Below, piece after piece: positions 1 through 6,942 of a stretch of 16,614 nt of DNA. The translations under genes and the position numbers were made by a program. The number at the start of each line of letters is the position of its first letter. Within the stretch, counting starts at the first letter, position 1. This DNA is from an uncultured Collinsella sp. (GTDB taxonomy: Bacteria > Actinomycetota > Coriobacteriia > Coriobacteriales > Coriobacteriaceae), in NCBI GenBank assembly GCA_900552155.1, contig URYU01000023.1:1-16614 (forward strand). Direction: 5' to 3'. The notes beneath the pieces are model-generated. The model did no database searches, was not told where the DNA came from, and worked only from the letters and a program-made list of their open reading frames with translations.

Positions 1-525
1 TTTTTGATTGTTGTCGTCCGCGGCATCAGCGGCGTGATTCATAAGGTTGATGATGCTGCCGGGCACGTCGCCGTCGCTGTCGATGCGGTAGCGCATGCCA
101 AAGAACAGGCCAATCAGCATCAGCCAAATCGTAGCGCCCCAGGCAAACAGGGCGATGATGGGGATCAGGATGGGGATGTTGAGGATGATCGCATCGCGGC
201 GCGTGGCGATAAACTTGGTGTCCAGGCTCAGGCGGAAGAGCTTTTTGAGGTACTCCCATACGCTGTCCATCTTCTTGGAGAAGTCGGTCTTTTCGCTCGA
301 CTTCTCGTAGGCGGCCTGCGCGGCGACCATCTCGGCTGAGGGCTCATCGACTGGCGCGGACTCGGTGGCGGCGTGCGCCGACGTGGTCTGGGTCTTGCCC
401 TGCGACTCGAGCCAAATGATGGCATCCAAGACGTTGCCGTCGGCGGCGTCGAGCGCGGCCTTGGCATCGGTGTAGCTCACGTTGCACTTGGTGCGGATGG
501 TTTCAACTTTTTCGAGGTCGTCCAT
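1..525 (-). CDS. DUF4342 (UBA-like) membrane protein, partial at window edge
   Basis: The reading frame is open for 175 codons from the ATG at 525 down to base 1, so the C-terminus lies outside the window. The N-terminus (MDDLEKVETIRTKCNVSYTD, then AKAALDAADGNVLDAIIWLE) matches the DUF4342/UBA-like helical domain that begins many small Firmicutes and actinobacterial proteins. A polar linker of about 50 residues follows, then a hydrophobic stretch (about residues 115-140, rich in I/L/P/W) predicted to cross the membrane. The start is supported by AAAGGA 8 nt upstream. UBA-like domains bind proteins in other contexts (nascent-chain or ubiquitin-type interactions), but no function is established for this family. 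The family call is from residue pattern only; the open frame is certain. Confidence 0.8.
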   Translation of the reverse strand, partial: MDDLEKVETIRTKCNVSYTDAKAALDAADGNVLDAIIWLESQGKTQTTSAHAATESAPVDEPSAEMVAAQAAYEKSSEKTDFSKKMDSVWEYLKKLFRLSLDTKFIATRRDAIILNIPILIPIIALFAWGATIWLMLIGLFFGMRYRIDSDGDVPGSIINLMNHAADAADDNNQK

Positions 526-639
526 GACCTGTTCCTTTCGTTCGATGGGCGCGACGCCGGGCGATCTGCCCGGGCGCGAGCGTTGCGTTCGGCGGCCTGC
601 GTGACGCCGCCCCGCCCTTGGTCGAACTCTATAGTGCAG

Positions 640-667
640 GTTATAGATTAAGCGATTCTTGAGCCAA
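640..667 (-). promoter_or_regulatory. Candidate sigma-70-type promoter for the DUF4342 gene
   Basis: On the minus strand a TTGGCT -35-like box (662-667) and a TATAAC -10 box (640-645) are separated by 16 nt, about 115 nt upstream of the DUF4342 ATG. The area is an AT-rich island in GC-rich sequence. The leader it would produce contains a short CCGGGC/GCCCGG hairpin near 555-571. Confidence 0.45.
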
Positions 668-728
668 GATTAATGTTGGATGAGTTTTTGGGTGGTGTGG
701 GCACAGTCTTTTGGATAGCTAGCAGCGG

Positions 729-904
729 GGTCTAATACTTTTCCGGAGAGGTGGACGAGTGAAATCGGGCCCCCGAAGCATCGGCACTTCGAGTATGTCG
801 TTTCCTGCGGTTTCGGTGCTGGAATCCTGCGATTTTGCCGCCGAAAGATGCGGATGTTTCAGGGGTCTAAAACAGCCGTTCACTTCTCGTGAAAAGATTA
901 GACC
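729..904. repeat. 176-bp nested imperfect palindrome (MITE/REP-like element)
   Basis: This lies in the 542-nt gap between the DUF4342 gene and the next plus-strand gene. Outer arms: GGTCTAATACTTTTC at 729-743 against GAAAAGATTAGACC at 891-904, inverted with one extra base. Inner arms: 771-794 against about 839-864, matching as CCCC-GAA-CATC-GCA-CTT with scattered mismatches. The right end is itself a small nested dyad: GGTCTAA (864-870) with TTAGACC (898-904), enclosing TTCAC (879-883) and GTGAA (889-893). The centre carries two imperfect direct copies of TCCTGCGRTTTYG. No ORF worth calling is inside. This architecture suggests a non-autonomous mobile or REP-type element; the class is inferred. 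I see no gene in the rest of the gap. Confidence 0.55.
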
Positions 905-1067
905 TCGATAGCGGGGGATGGGATGCCGGTGCAAAACGGCGTCAAGGGTTGGTCGAGCAGGTGGTTTCTCCATTGATGTCCGCACGGCATGGGACACTTA
1001 CCCTGCCGCCCTGCTCTGCCGCGGCGGCATGTACCCAAACAACGACCCTCTAAGGAGTTCGATACCA

Positions 1068-1307
1068 ATGAGCGATAACACCAAGCATCTCGCAAAGAAG
1101 TGCGTCAAGGACGCGGGGCCGTGCCTTGCGCTGTGCGTAGCCGGTGCAGCGGTCGCGCTGTTGGCTGTTCTGGGGCCATTCGACGTGCTCCGAAGTGCTA
1201 GCTCTCTGCACGTTTGCATGGCCCTTGCCGGCGCCATGATGACCGGCGGCGTGCTCGATCTGGTTTTTTGGGTGCTCGACCCGTTTGGATGGAAGAACGA
1301 GGGGTAA
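1068..1307 (+). CDS. Small two-helix membrane protein, unknown function
   Basis: A 79-residue protein beginning MSDNTKHLAKKCVKDAG. The ATG at 1068 is preferred over an upstream in-frame ATG at 918 because TAAGGAG sits about 10 nt upstream of it and the extra 50 residues look non-coding. Two hydrophobic segments are visible: about residues 15-38 (LALCVAGAAVALLAVLG) and 46-70 (ALAGAMMTGGVLDLVFWVL), joined by a short polar loop, followed by a charged tail (GWKNEG). A positively charged N-terminus suggests an N-in, C-in hairpin. It lies 85 nt upstream of the metallophosphoesterase and may be cotranscribed with it. I do not recognise a family. Confidence 0.7.
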   Translation: MSDNTKHLAKKCVKDAGPCLALCVAGAAVALLAVLGPFDVLRSASSLHVCMALAGAMMTGGVLDLVFWVLDPFGWKNEG

Positions 1308-1392
1308 GCCCTAAGGGATGGAAGGGCTGGAACGGTTGGCTTAGTGATCGTGCAGAATGTGGGCTAGCGACTTACAGGGAAGTGGTAATCCG

Positions 1393-2118
1393 ATGACGGT
1401 CTATGTGACGGGCGATATTCACGGCGGCCTCGACATGCAAAAGCTGCGCGACTGGGATCTTGGGGATAGTTTGACGAGCGACGACTATCTGATTGTCGCG
1501 GGCGACTTTGGCTTTCCGTGGGATTTCTCTGCCGAGGAATGTGCCGATATCGCCTGGCTGGAGTCGCGCCCCTATACCGTGCTGTTCGTCGACGGCAACC
1601 ACGAACGTTTCGATCACTGGGCGGAGCGCCCCATGGAGTTGTGGCACGGCGGGCTGACGCAGCGCCTGTCGGATACCTCTCCCATACGGCGCCTGACGCG
1701 CGGCGAGGTTTTTGAGCTTGATGGCTCAACAATCTTTACCATGGGCGGCGCCACGAGCGTGGATAAGGAATACCGCATTCCGTATTCCAGCTGGTGGCCG
1801 CAGGAGCTGCCGGACGAGCGCAACTTTGAGGAGGCGCGGGCAAAGCTCGACAGCGTGGGTTGGAAGGTCGACTACGTGATCACCCACACCTGCTCCACGC
1901 ATATGCTTTCGCCCACGCTCTATCCGGCACCCGGCTGGAATTGTCCCGGCGTTGACCGACTCACGGCATTTTTCGATGAGCTGGAAGCCCGCTTGGATTA
2001 CAAGCGCTGGTATTACGGGCATTTCCATCGGGATGCCAACCCGGCCGAGCGCCATACCGTGCTCTACGACTGCATCGTTCGCCTGGGCGACGAACTCCAG
2101 CCCTGGGACGTTGCGTAG
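1393..2118 (+). CDS. Calcineurin-like metallophosphoesterase
   Basis: A 241-residue cytosolic protein (no signal peptide) with the full dimetal phosphoesterase motif series: GDIHG (7-11), GDFG (37-40), GNHER (68-72), a histidine in ITHT (H165) and GHFH (209-212). These residues bind two divalent metals and activate water for phosphoester hydrolysis. The substrate is not predictable: members act on nucleotides, phosphoproteins or phosphodiesters, and genomic context gives no clue. I chose the ATG at 1393 because the strand beginning TVYVTGDIHG is the usual N-terminus; an upstream in-frame ATG at 1357 would add 12 unlikely residues. The ribosome binding site is weak (AGGGAAGTGG), so translation may depend partly on readthrough from the small membrane-protein gene. 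It converges on gluQ with only 43 bp between stops and no obvious terminator. Confidence 0.88.
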   Translation: MTVYVTGDIHGGLDMQKLRDWDLGDSLTSDDYLIVAGDFGFPWDFSAEECADIAWLESRPYTVLFVDGNHERFDHWAERPMELWHGGLTQRLSDTSPIRRLTRGEVFELDGSTIFTMGGATSVDKEYRIPYSSWWPQELPDERNFEEARAKLDSVGWKVDYVITHTCSTHMLSPTLYPAPGWNCPGVDRLTAFFDELEARLDYKRWYYGHFHRDANPAERHTVLYDCIVRLGDELQPWDVA

Positions 2119-2161
2119 GGGCGCGGACGAATGAGCTTCGTGGCGAACCAAAACCGATTTG

Positions 2162-2338
2162 TTAAGGGATTTGCTCCCAAGCCGGCTTGCGCTCGAGCAA
2201 CGTTTTCGCAGCTTCAGGCGTGGGAGAGTCAAGTATTTCGCAGAACGCATCGAACCCCTCTTGCGAAAGATGGGTTGTTGATACTTTGGCAATGTCGCTA
2301 TCGAGGTGCTCGTCAGGGTGGGCTGCCGTCTGTTGCAT
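2162..2338 (-). CDS. Possible internal ORF: toxin-binding half of a DUF1778/TacA-like antitoxin
   Basis: In frame with the 3' end of gluQ, an internal ATG at 2338 is preceded by AAAGGA with a 5-nt spacer, the same type of ribosome binding site used by real genes in this window. Translation from it gives 58 residues: MQQTAAHPDEHLDSDIAKVS, then TTHLSQEGFDAFCEILDSPT, ending KPAWEQIP. The segment LS-x-E-x-F-x-x-F-x-x-x-LD-x-P, ending LL-x-RKP-x-W, is the conserved C-terminus of DUF1778 antitoxins, which in TacA wraps around and blocks its GNAT toxin. The N-terminal ribbon-helix-helix DNA-binding half is missing, and no GNAT toxin gene follows. It is either a decayed antitoxin fused onto gluQ or a short protein produced by internal initiation. 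The similarity is seen by eye; separate expression is inference. Confidence 0.4.
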   Translation of the reverse strand: MQQTAAHPDEHLDSDIAKVSTTHLSQEGFDAFCEILDSPTPEAAKTLLERKPAWEQIP

Positions 2339-3343
2339 GCCTGTCCTTTCATCCATAACGATGTTCTCGCGGTGCTTGCGGATAACATCCCAGCTAAAGT
2401 GCTCGACCAGCTGCCCGGCAGAACGCGGTGTGGTGTTTGGTGCGATGCCCGTTTGTCCGGCGAGCCATCCCAGCAGCGCCTCGGGCGTGCCAAAGCGCGC
2501 GCGTAGCTCGCCCAGGTCCAGATCGCGGTCTCGCTTGGATAGGCGGCGGCCGTCCGGTGACATGAGCAGCGGGATGTGCGCGTAGTGCGGCGTGGGAAGT
2601 CCTAGCAGATGCTGCAGGTAGATTTGGCGGGGCGTGGAACCAAGCAGGTCACATCCGCGCACGACCTCGGTGACGCCCATGGCAGCGTCGTCGACCACCA
2701 CGGCTAGCTGGTAGGCAAAAACGCCGTCGCTGCGGCGCACCAAAAAGTCGCCGCACTCGGTGGCGAGTGCCTCGCATTGGGCTCCGTACGTGCGGTCAAC
2801 GAATTCGATCACGTCACCGGCGAGGTCGTCGACGGCGGGCACGCGCAGGCGCGTGGCGGGAGCGCGCAGGGCACTGCGGCGGGCAACCTCCTCGGCAGAA
2901 AGGCCTCGGCAGGCGCCGCGGTAGATGGGCGTGCCGTCGCTGGTGTGCGGCGCGCTCGCGGCGTGGAGCTCGGCACGCGTGCAAAAGCAGGGATAGGTGA
3001 GGCCGGCACCCTGCAGCTGGTGCAGGGCGTCCTCGTACAGATCAAGGCGATCGTGCTGGTAGTAGGGGCCTTCGTCCCACTCGAGCCCCAGCCAAGCTAG
3101 GTCGTCAATCAATTGGGCGGCAAGTTCCGGGCGCTTGCAGCGATCGTCCAGGTCCTCGATGCGCAACACGATGCTGCCGCCCTGGCTGCGGGCCGAAAGC
3201 CACGCACACAGGCAACTGAACAAGTTGCCCAGGTGCATGCGGCCCGAGGGCGACGGGGCAAAGCGGCCCACGACGGGGGTGGGCGCTGCCGTTGCTGGTG
3301 CGTCCGCGGCGTGTGTTGCTATGTTGCATGCGTTGATATCCAT
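2162..3343 (-). CDS. gluQ: Glutamyl-Q tRNA(Asp) synthetase with antitoxin-like C-terminal tail
   Basis: GluQ is a paralogue of the glutamyl-tRNA synthetase catalytic core that glutamylates queuosine at the wobble base of tRNA(Asp). It lacks the anticodon-binding domain, as here. Visible: the HIGH-type motif in RFAPSPSGRMHLGN (27-40); a GluQ-style zinc site, C119, C121, Y141 and C145; RGCDLLGSTPRQ (229-240); and a KMSKS equivalent RRLSKRD (266-272). The recognisable core ends near residue 330, already somewhat long for the family (usually about 300). Residues 336-393 then match the C-terminal half of DUF1778/TacA-type antitoxins (LSQEGFDAFCEILDSPTPEA, then KTLLERKPAWE) and are entered separately. 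The ATG at 3343 has no Shine-Dalgarno, but a TATACT box lies 7 nt upstream. An upstream extension to 3607 is open but low in coding character. Discriminating GluQ from a truncated GltX rests on the length and zinc motif. Confidence 0.85.
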   Translation of the reverse strand: MDINACNIATHAADAPATAAPTPVVGRFAPSPSGRMHLGNLFSCLCAWLSARSQGGSIVLRIEDLDDRCKRPELAAQLIDDLAWLGLEWDEGPYYQHDRLDLYEDALHQLQGAGLTYPCFCTRAELHAASAPHTSDGTPIYRGACRGLSAEEVARRSALRAPATRLRVPAVDDLAGDVIEFVDRTYGAQCEALATECGDFLVRRSDGVFAYQLAVVVDDAAMGVTEVVRGCDLLGSTPRQIYLQHLLGLPTPHYAHIPLLMSPDGRRLSKRDRDLDLGELRARFGTPEALLGWLAGQTGIAPNTTPRSAGQLVEHFSWDVIRKHRENIVMDERTGMQQTAAHPDEHLDSDIAKVSTTHLSQEGFDAFCEILDSPTPEAAKTLLERKPAWEQIP

Positions 3344-3356
3344 GCGGACGAGTATA
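3344..3356 (-). promoter_or_regulatory. Candidate leaderless promoter (-10 box) of gluQ
   Basis: Reading the minus strand, TATACT (3356-3351) is followed by 7 nt and then the gluQ ATG, so transcription would begin at or within a base or two of the start codon. No Shine-Dalgarno is present and no good -35 box is seen in the GC-rich sequence upstream. Leaderless mRNAs are common in actinobacteria, which supports the reading. Confidence 0.5.
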
Positions 3357-3480
3357 GCGCGGGGCGCGGTGGGGGAGACGCTGCCGTGGCCTGCAAGTTG
3401 CCGAGGCCGCGCGTTGCGCGTGCCGGACCACCGGCTCGATAGCTCGATCGCCGCCCGCCAGCCCAACCCCTCAAACGACA

Positions 3481-3516
3481 GAAACCCCGGCAGCTCTTCG
3501 CAACTGCCGGGGTTTC
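3481..3516. terminator. Strong orphan hairpin (13-bp stem), possible terminator
   Basis: GAAACCCCGGCAG (3481-3493) and CTGCCGGGGTTTC (3504-3516) form a perfect 13-bp stem around a 10-nt loop. Read on the minus strand the stem ends in GTTTCTGTCGTTT, a weak U-rich tail. No gene is seen ending here: gluQ starts downstream on minus and DUF2207 starts well after it on plus. Just beside it (3543-3595) are two mutually exclusive pairings, AGCGAACGG with CCGttTTCGCT (3543-3574) and GGGGCA (3556-3561) with TGCCCC (3586-3591). An untranslated RNA on the minus strand is conceivable. Otherwise the 508-nt gap between gluQ and the DUF2207 gene holds only the repeat at 3682-3741. Confidence 0.45.
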
Positions 3517-3681
3517 CGCGGAAAAGGGGGACATGATCCTCAAGCGAACGGCAAAGGGGCAAACCGTTTTCGCTCAACTGCTTTATGCCCCTTGCTCGCG
3601 GACTCAATCAGTGCGCATGCGGCAACACAAAGCCGCTACACCTGTGACGGAGCTATGAAGTGGTATCTATTGCCGGAGCGG

Positions 3682-3741
3682 GCTATGCCAAGGAGTGTCC
3701 CAGATTGCCGGCAGATAAGGAACGTCCCCAGGTGCCGGCTG
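3682..3741. repeat. Dispersed tandem repeat, copy 1 (GTCCC...TGCCGG units)
   Basis: Two units about 27 bp apart: CCAAGGAGTGTCCC followed by TGCCGGCA (from 3688), and ATAAGGAACGTCCC followed by TGCCGGCT (from 3715). A second copy with the same order of units occurs at 6224-6286, on the other side of the DUF2207 gene and in the same orientation. The blocks TGCCAAGGAGTGTCCC, TGCCGGCA and GGAACGTCCC are identical between copies. The GGAACGTCCC core resembles REP sequences associated with RAYT transposases; that link is inference. Confidence 0.6.
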
Positions 3742-3851
3742 CGGGCGTGACTTTCGTCCCGTTTGATACTCCGCTGGCCTAGATGTTCGTCATGTGCGCC
3801 CGTAAACGTGGGACAATGGCGTTGCTGGTATCACAGACAAAGGATGTGCCT

Positions 3852-5795
3852 ATGAACGCCCCCGTTGCCAAGACCTGTCGGCAGCGCTGCCCGGTTGCGC
3901 GATTTGCTTCCATTTGCGCGCTCGTCGCGTGCGCGCTGCTGCTGTTGCCCGCCGTTGCACGTGCCGACGGGTATTCCATGACCCAAACCTACATTAGTGC
4001 CACGGTGGAGGCCGATGGATCGCTGACCGTTGTCGAGGGACGCCAGTTTGATTTCGACGACGACATCAACGGTGTGTTTTGGGAGATCAATACGGGCACC
4101 AACCAGCAGGGCGGCACGGCGGGCGTTGACGTGCTGAGTGTCGAGGAAGAGGACACCGCGTTTAACAAAGTCGATAGCGCGAACAAGGGCGATTCTGGCG
4201 TCTACACGGTCGAGCAGACCGGTGACGGCGTAAGGATTAAGGTGTTCAGCCCCCACGAGAGCGGCGACAGCGCGATCTATTACGTGAGCTACACCATGAC
4301 CGGTGCGGTCATGAACTGGGCCGATACCGCCGAGCTCTACTGGAAGTTTGTGGGCGACGGCTGGTCCGCGGACTCCGATGACGTTGAGATGGAAGTGTAC
4401 TTCGCAAATGCCGCTGCCGGGACGGCGGCTGTCAAGGGCGATAACTTCCGCGCATGGGGCCACGGCCCGCTGACGGGCGATGTATCGCTCGATGCGGACG
4501 AACCCATGGTCACCTATACCATTCCCTGCGTGCATCAGGGCGAATTCGCCGAGGCACGCATCGCCTTCCCTAGCGACTGGGTGCCGCAGCTTGCCGCTTC
4601 GGGCGAAGAGCGCATGTCAACAATCCTGAGCGAAGAGAAGGAATGGGCCGACGAAGCTAACGCCCGCCGCGCTCACGCTCGCATGATTGCCAATGCACTT
4701 GCCGTGCTAAGTGTTGTTGCGGCGGTGGTCTTTACCGGCACAATCGTTATGCTCAAGCTGCGCAAGCGCAAGCCCAAGCCGCTTTTCCAGGACGAATATT
4801 TCCGCGATGTGCCCTCGGCCGACCATCCCGCCGTGCTTTCGGCCCTCATGAGCTGGAACGAGGTGCCCGATCAGGCATATATCGCCACGCTCATGAAGCT
4901 CACTGACGACCGTGTGATCAAGCTGGAGCAGGCGACCGTGACCAAGGCCAAGAAGGGTCTGTTGGGGCGTGAAAAAGAAGAGCAGACGTATCGCGTGACG
5001 GTGAGTGATGCGGGCTGGAAGTCGGCCAAGGGCATTGACCACATGGTGCTCAAGGTCTTCTTTGCCGGTACTAAGCCTGACGAGAACGGCGATCGCTCGC
5101 GCACGTTCGACGAGCTGCAGCACTACGTCAAGCAGCACGCTACACCCGTGGGCGACAAGCTCGAGGACTATCAGAACACCGTTAAGGGCAAGCTGGCCGA
5201 TAGCGAGTACGTTGCCTCAGACGGCATTGTTGCAATGGTGTTTTGCCTGGTTCTTGGTATCCTGATTGCCTTTGTTCCCGTGGGATCCATCTTCTTTACC
5301 GATGGCGCACAGGCGAACATTACCGCCGCGGTTATCTCGGTGCCGATTGTGCTGGTGGGTATCGGCGTGGGCCTTACGTTCCGCCGCTTTACGCCGGAGG
5401 GCGCCGAGGTGGCGGCTCGCTGCTTGGCGCTCAAGCATTGGCTCGAGGTTTTCACACGCCTAAAGGAAGCCGTCCCGGGCGATTTGGTGCTGTGGAACAA
5501 GCTGCTGGTGATGGGCGTTGCCCTGGGCGTTTCGAAAGAAGTGCTGCGACAGCTGGCCGAGGCCGTGCCTGCGGACCTGCGCAACAGCGACGATTTCTAC
5601 GACAACTATCCCTGCTACTGGTGGTACTACCTTCTTTACGGTTTCGAGTCTCCGCTCGATTCGTTCGATGACGTGTATCACGAGAGCATCCGTGAGCTGG
5701 CGTCGAGCTCCGACAGCTCGGGCGGCGGCGGAGGCGGCGGCTTCTCTGGCGGCGGAGGCGGCGGCGTCGGCGGAGGCGGCGGCGGAACGTTTTAG
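3852..5795 (+). CDS. DUF2207 domain membrane protein with glycine-rich C-terminus
   Basis: A 647-residue envelope protein. The ATG at 3852 is chosen over 3783 because AAAGGA lies 7 nt upstream and a signal peptide follows directly: basic start, hydrophobic core (about 18-34) and an AVARA cleavage site near residue 38. The extracytoplasmic region (about 39-275) is a DUF2207-type beta-rich domain opening with YSMTQTYISATVEADGSLTV. A helix at about 279-298 is followed by basic LRKRKPKP, then a cytosolic winged-helix-like region (about 300-455), a second helix pair (459-478 and 490-510), a cytosolic segment with YPCYWWYYLLYG, and a tail of SSS plus runs of glycine ending GTF. DUF2207 proteins commonly end in such glycine-rich, often GGGGFSGGGGGGGGGW-like, tails. 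The function is unknown in the family. The gene is monocistronic and bracketed by dispersed repeats. Confidence 0.85.
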   Translation: MNAPVAKTCRQRCPVARFASICALVACALLLLPAVARADGYSMTQTYISATVEADGSLTVVEGRQFDFDDDINGVFWEINTGTNQQGGTAGVDVLSVEEEDTAFNKVDSANKGDSGVYTVEQTGDGVRIKVFSPHESGDSAIYYVSYTMTGAVMNWADTAELYWKFVGDGWSADSDDVEMEVYFANAAAGTAAVKGDNFRAWGHGPLTGDVSLDADEPMVTYTIPCVHQGEFAEARIAFPSDWVPQLAASGEERMSTILSEEKEWADEANARRAHARMIANALAVLSVVAAVVFTGTIVMLKLRKRKPKPLFQDEYFRDVPSADHPAVLSALMSWNEVPDQAYIATLMKLTDDRVIKLEQATVTKAKKGLLGREKEEQTYRVTVSDAGWKSAKGIDHMVLKVFFAGTKPDENGDRSRTFDELQHYVKQHATPVGDKLEDYQNTVKGKLADSEYVASDGIVAMVFCLVLGILIAFVPVGSIFFTDGAQANITAAVISVPIVLVGIGVGLTFRRFTPEGAEVAARCLALKHWLEVFTRLKEAVPGDLVLWNKLLVMGVALGVSKEVLRQLAEAVPADLRNSDDFYDNYPCYWWYYLLYGFESPLDSFDDVYHESIRELASSSDSSGGGGGGGFSGGGGGGVGGGGGGTF

Positions 5796-5910
5796 CGAGC
5801 GCTTGCTTTGGGGTGGACCTTTCTGGGCGGTTGCCAGGGAAGATCCATCCCATTTTTGTGCGTCGAAACGGGCCATACTTTCCGCTGCGGACCTTCGCGC
5901 AAGGGGCAGT

Positions 5911-6136
5911 GGGCAAAAAATGCCAAATATGAGTACTGTTGCCTAGATTGTCACATTTGTTTGTACTAAAGAATGGACCCCTAACGAGATTATCTCTCGT
6001 TAGGAGTCCATTTTATTGTACATTTGAGGAAATACGTTAGCTCGTCCGGCTGACTACCGCGTCTAAAAGCTTCAAAAATGCCCCGAATCGCTGCTACTAA
6101 AAAGGTAACAGTACTCATATTTGATGTTTTTTGTCC
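5911..6136. repeat. 226-bp element bounded by 34-bp inverted repeats
   Basis: The left arm at 5911-5944 and the right arm at 6103-6136 are reverse complements at 29 of 34 positions. The longest shared block is CAAATATGAGTACTGTT (left 5924-5940). A strong nested hairpin lies inside (5963-6022, entered separately). No ORF is present, so it cannot move on its own; a MITE or REP-type element is the likely class. Together with repeat copy 2 it fills the 505-nt gap between the DUF2207 gene and the GNAT gene. I found no gene in that gap. Confidence 0.65.
5963..6022. terminator. Bidirectional terminator-like hairpin inside the inverted-repeat element
   Basis: CCTAACGAGA (5980-5989) pairs with TCTCGTTAGG (5995-6004) over a 5-nt loop. 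After one mismatch, AATGGAC (5972-5978) pairs with GTCCATT (6006-6012), and after a small internal loop TGTAC (5963-5967) pairs with GTACA (6018-6022). TTTTATT follows the inner stem on plus. It could end transcripts from the DUF2207 gene, whose stop lies about 170 nt upstream. Confidence 0.6.
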
Positions 6137-6223
6137 ACAGCCATTTGTAAACCCCTAGATAGCGACCTTAAGAAGGGCTTTGTCGGTCGTTTTGATCAAG
6201 ACTGTCCCCAGCGACTAGGTGTG

Positions 6224-6286
6224 GCTGCTGCCAAGGAGTGTCCCGGGGTGCCGGCACAAAGGGAACGTCCCTAACTGCCGGGCTGG
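6224..6286. repeat. Dispersed tandem repeat, copy 2
   Basis: A second copy of the 3682-3741 repeat: TGCCAAGGAGTGTCCC, TGCCGGCA, GGAACGTCCC and TGCCGG occur in the same order and spacing. A related unit, AAGACTGTCCCC, sits just before it at 6199-6210, suggesting a run of three diverged units. It ends about 15 nt before the stop codon of the convergent-facing GNAT gene. Confidence 0.6.
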
Positions 6287-6300
6287 TATGGCTGCCGGGT

Positions 6301-6942
6301 TTAGGCTGTTAGATCGAGTTCGTAGAGGAAGCTTTCGCGCGGCATGTCGTGGCGGCGCTCTTCGCGGTTGGCGCGGTGCGTGGCCGTGCGCTTAAAGCCG
6401 TGCAGCTCGTAGAACTTCCACGAGCAGTTGGAGTCGGTGTACAGGTGCGCCCTCGTCGCTCCAAGCGAGGATAGGTGCGAGACCGCGGCATCGAGCAGAA
6501 CCGTGCTAACGCCCAGGCCATGGACATCGCGATCCACGGCAAGCAGCGTGACCTCGTTGTCGTGCGGCAACGGGCTGCTCTCGAGCAGGCGGTTGTTGGT
6601 TCGGATGGTTGCGCGCACAAACGAGAGATACTCGGCGCAGGCATCGGGCTCTAGCTCACGCATCTGCGATAGCAGCGCGCGTTCGGTGTCCATCCAATGC
6701 TCGTTGATAGTGACGCCGGAGTTCTGTCCCGCACGCGCGAGCGAAATGCCACGCGCCTGACCGTCGATTACGGCAACCTGTGAAAACGTCGACGACGAAA
6801 GGCAGTAGGCGAGGTCGCACGCGGCCTCGAGGCGGTTGTACTCATCGTTATCCGAATTGTTATGCCAAAGCTGCTGCAGAATCAGCGCGATGGCGTCGAA
6901 GTCTTCGGTATCAAACGGTCGGTAGAGAACCCGCGAGACCAT
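6301..6942 (-). CDS. GNAT family N-acetyltransferase
   Basis: A 213-residue protein. The C-terminal half carries the GNAT fold: motif A is VTLLAVDRDVHGLGVSTVLL (131-150), in which R138-x-x-H-G-L-G is the pyrophosphate-binding loop for acetyl-CoA, and motif B is WKFYELHGFKR (175-185). The N-terminal half (1-120) is helical and less conserved and probably shapes the acceptor site. The acceptor substrate is not predictable. The start at 6942 has AGAGG 5 nt upstream. The gene is divergent from purH, separated by 277 nt in which I see no RNA structure I can name. It is longer than TacT-type toxin GNATs (about 160-170 residues) and has no adjacent antitoxin, so a metabolic or resistance role is likelier than a toxin. 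Confidence 0.85.
   Translation of the reverse strand: MVSRVLYRPFDTEDFDAIALILQQLWHNNSDNDEYNRLEAACDLAYCLSSSTFSQVAVIDGQARGISLARAGQNSGVTINEHWMDTERALLSQMRELEPDACAEYLSFVRATIRTNNRLLESSPLPHDNEVTLLAVDRDVHGLGVSTVLLDAAVSHLSSLGATRAHLYTDSNCSWKFYELHGFKRTATHRANREERRHDMPRESFLYELDLTA

Noticed and set aside
2162..3607. gluQ starting at 3607 instead of 3343
   Set aside because: The extra 88 residues have no family similarity, cover the orphan hairpin, and lack a ribosome binding site; the usual GluQ N-terminus lies near the HIGH motif.
6301..6942. GNAT gene as a TacT-type toxin partner for the antitoxin-like tail of GluQ
   Set aside because: It is about 3 kb away, longer than TacT toxins, and has no adjacent antitoxin; acetyltransferases of this size are common metabolic enzymes.
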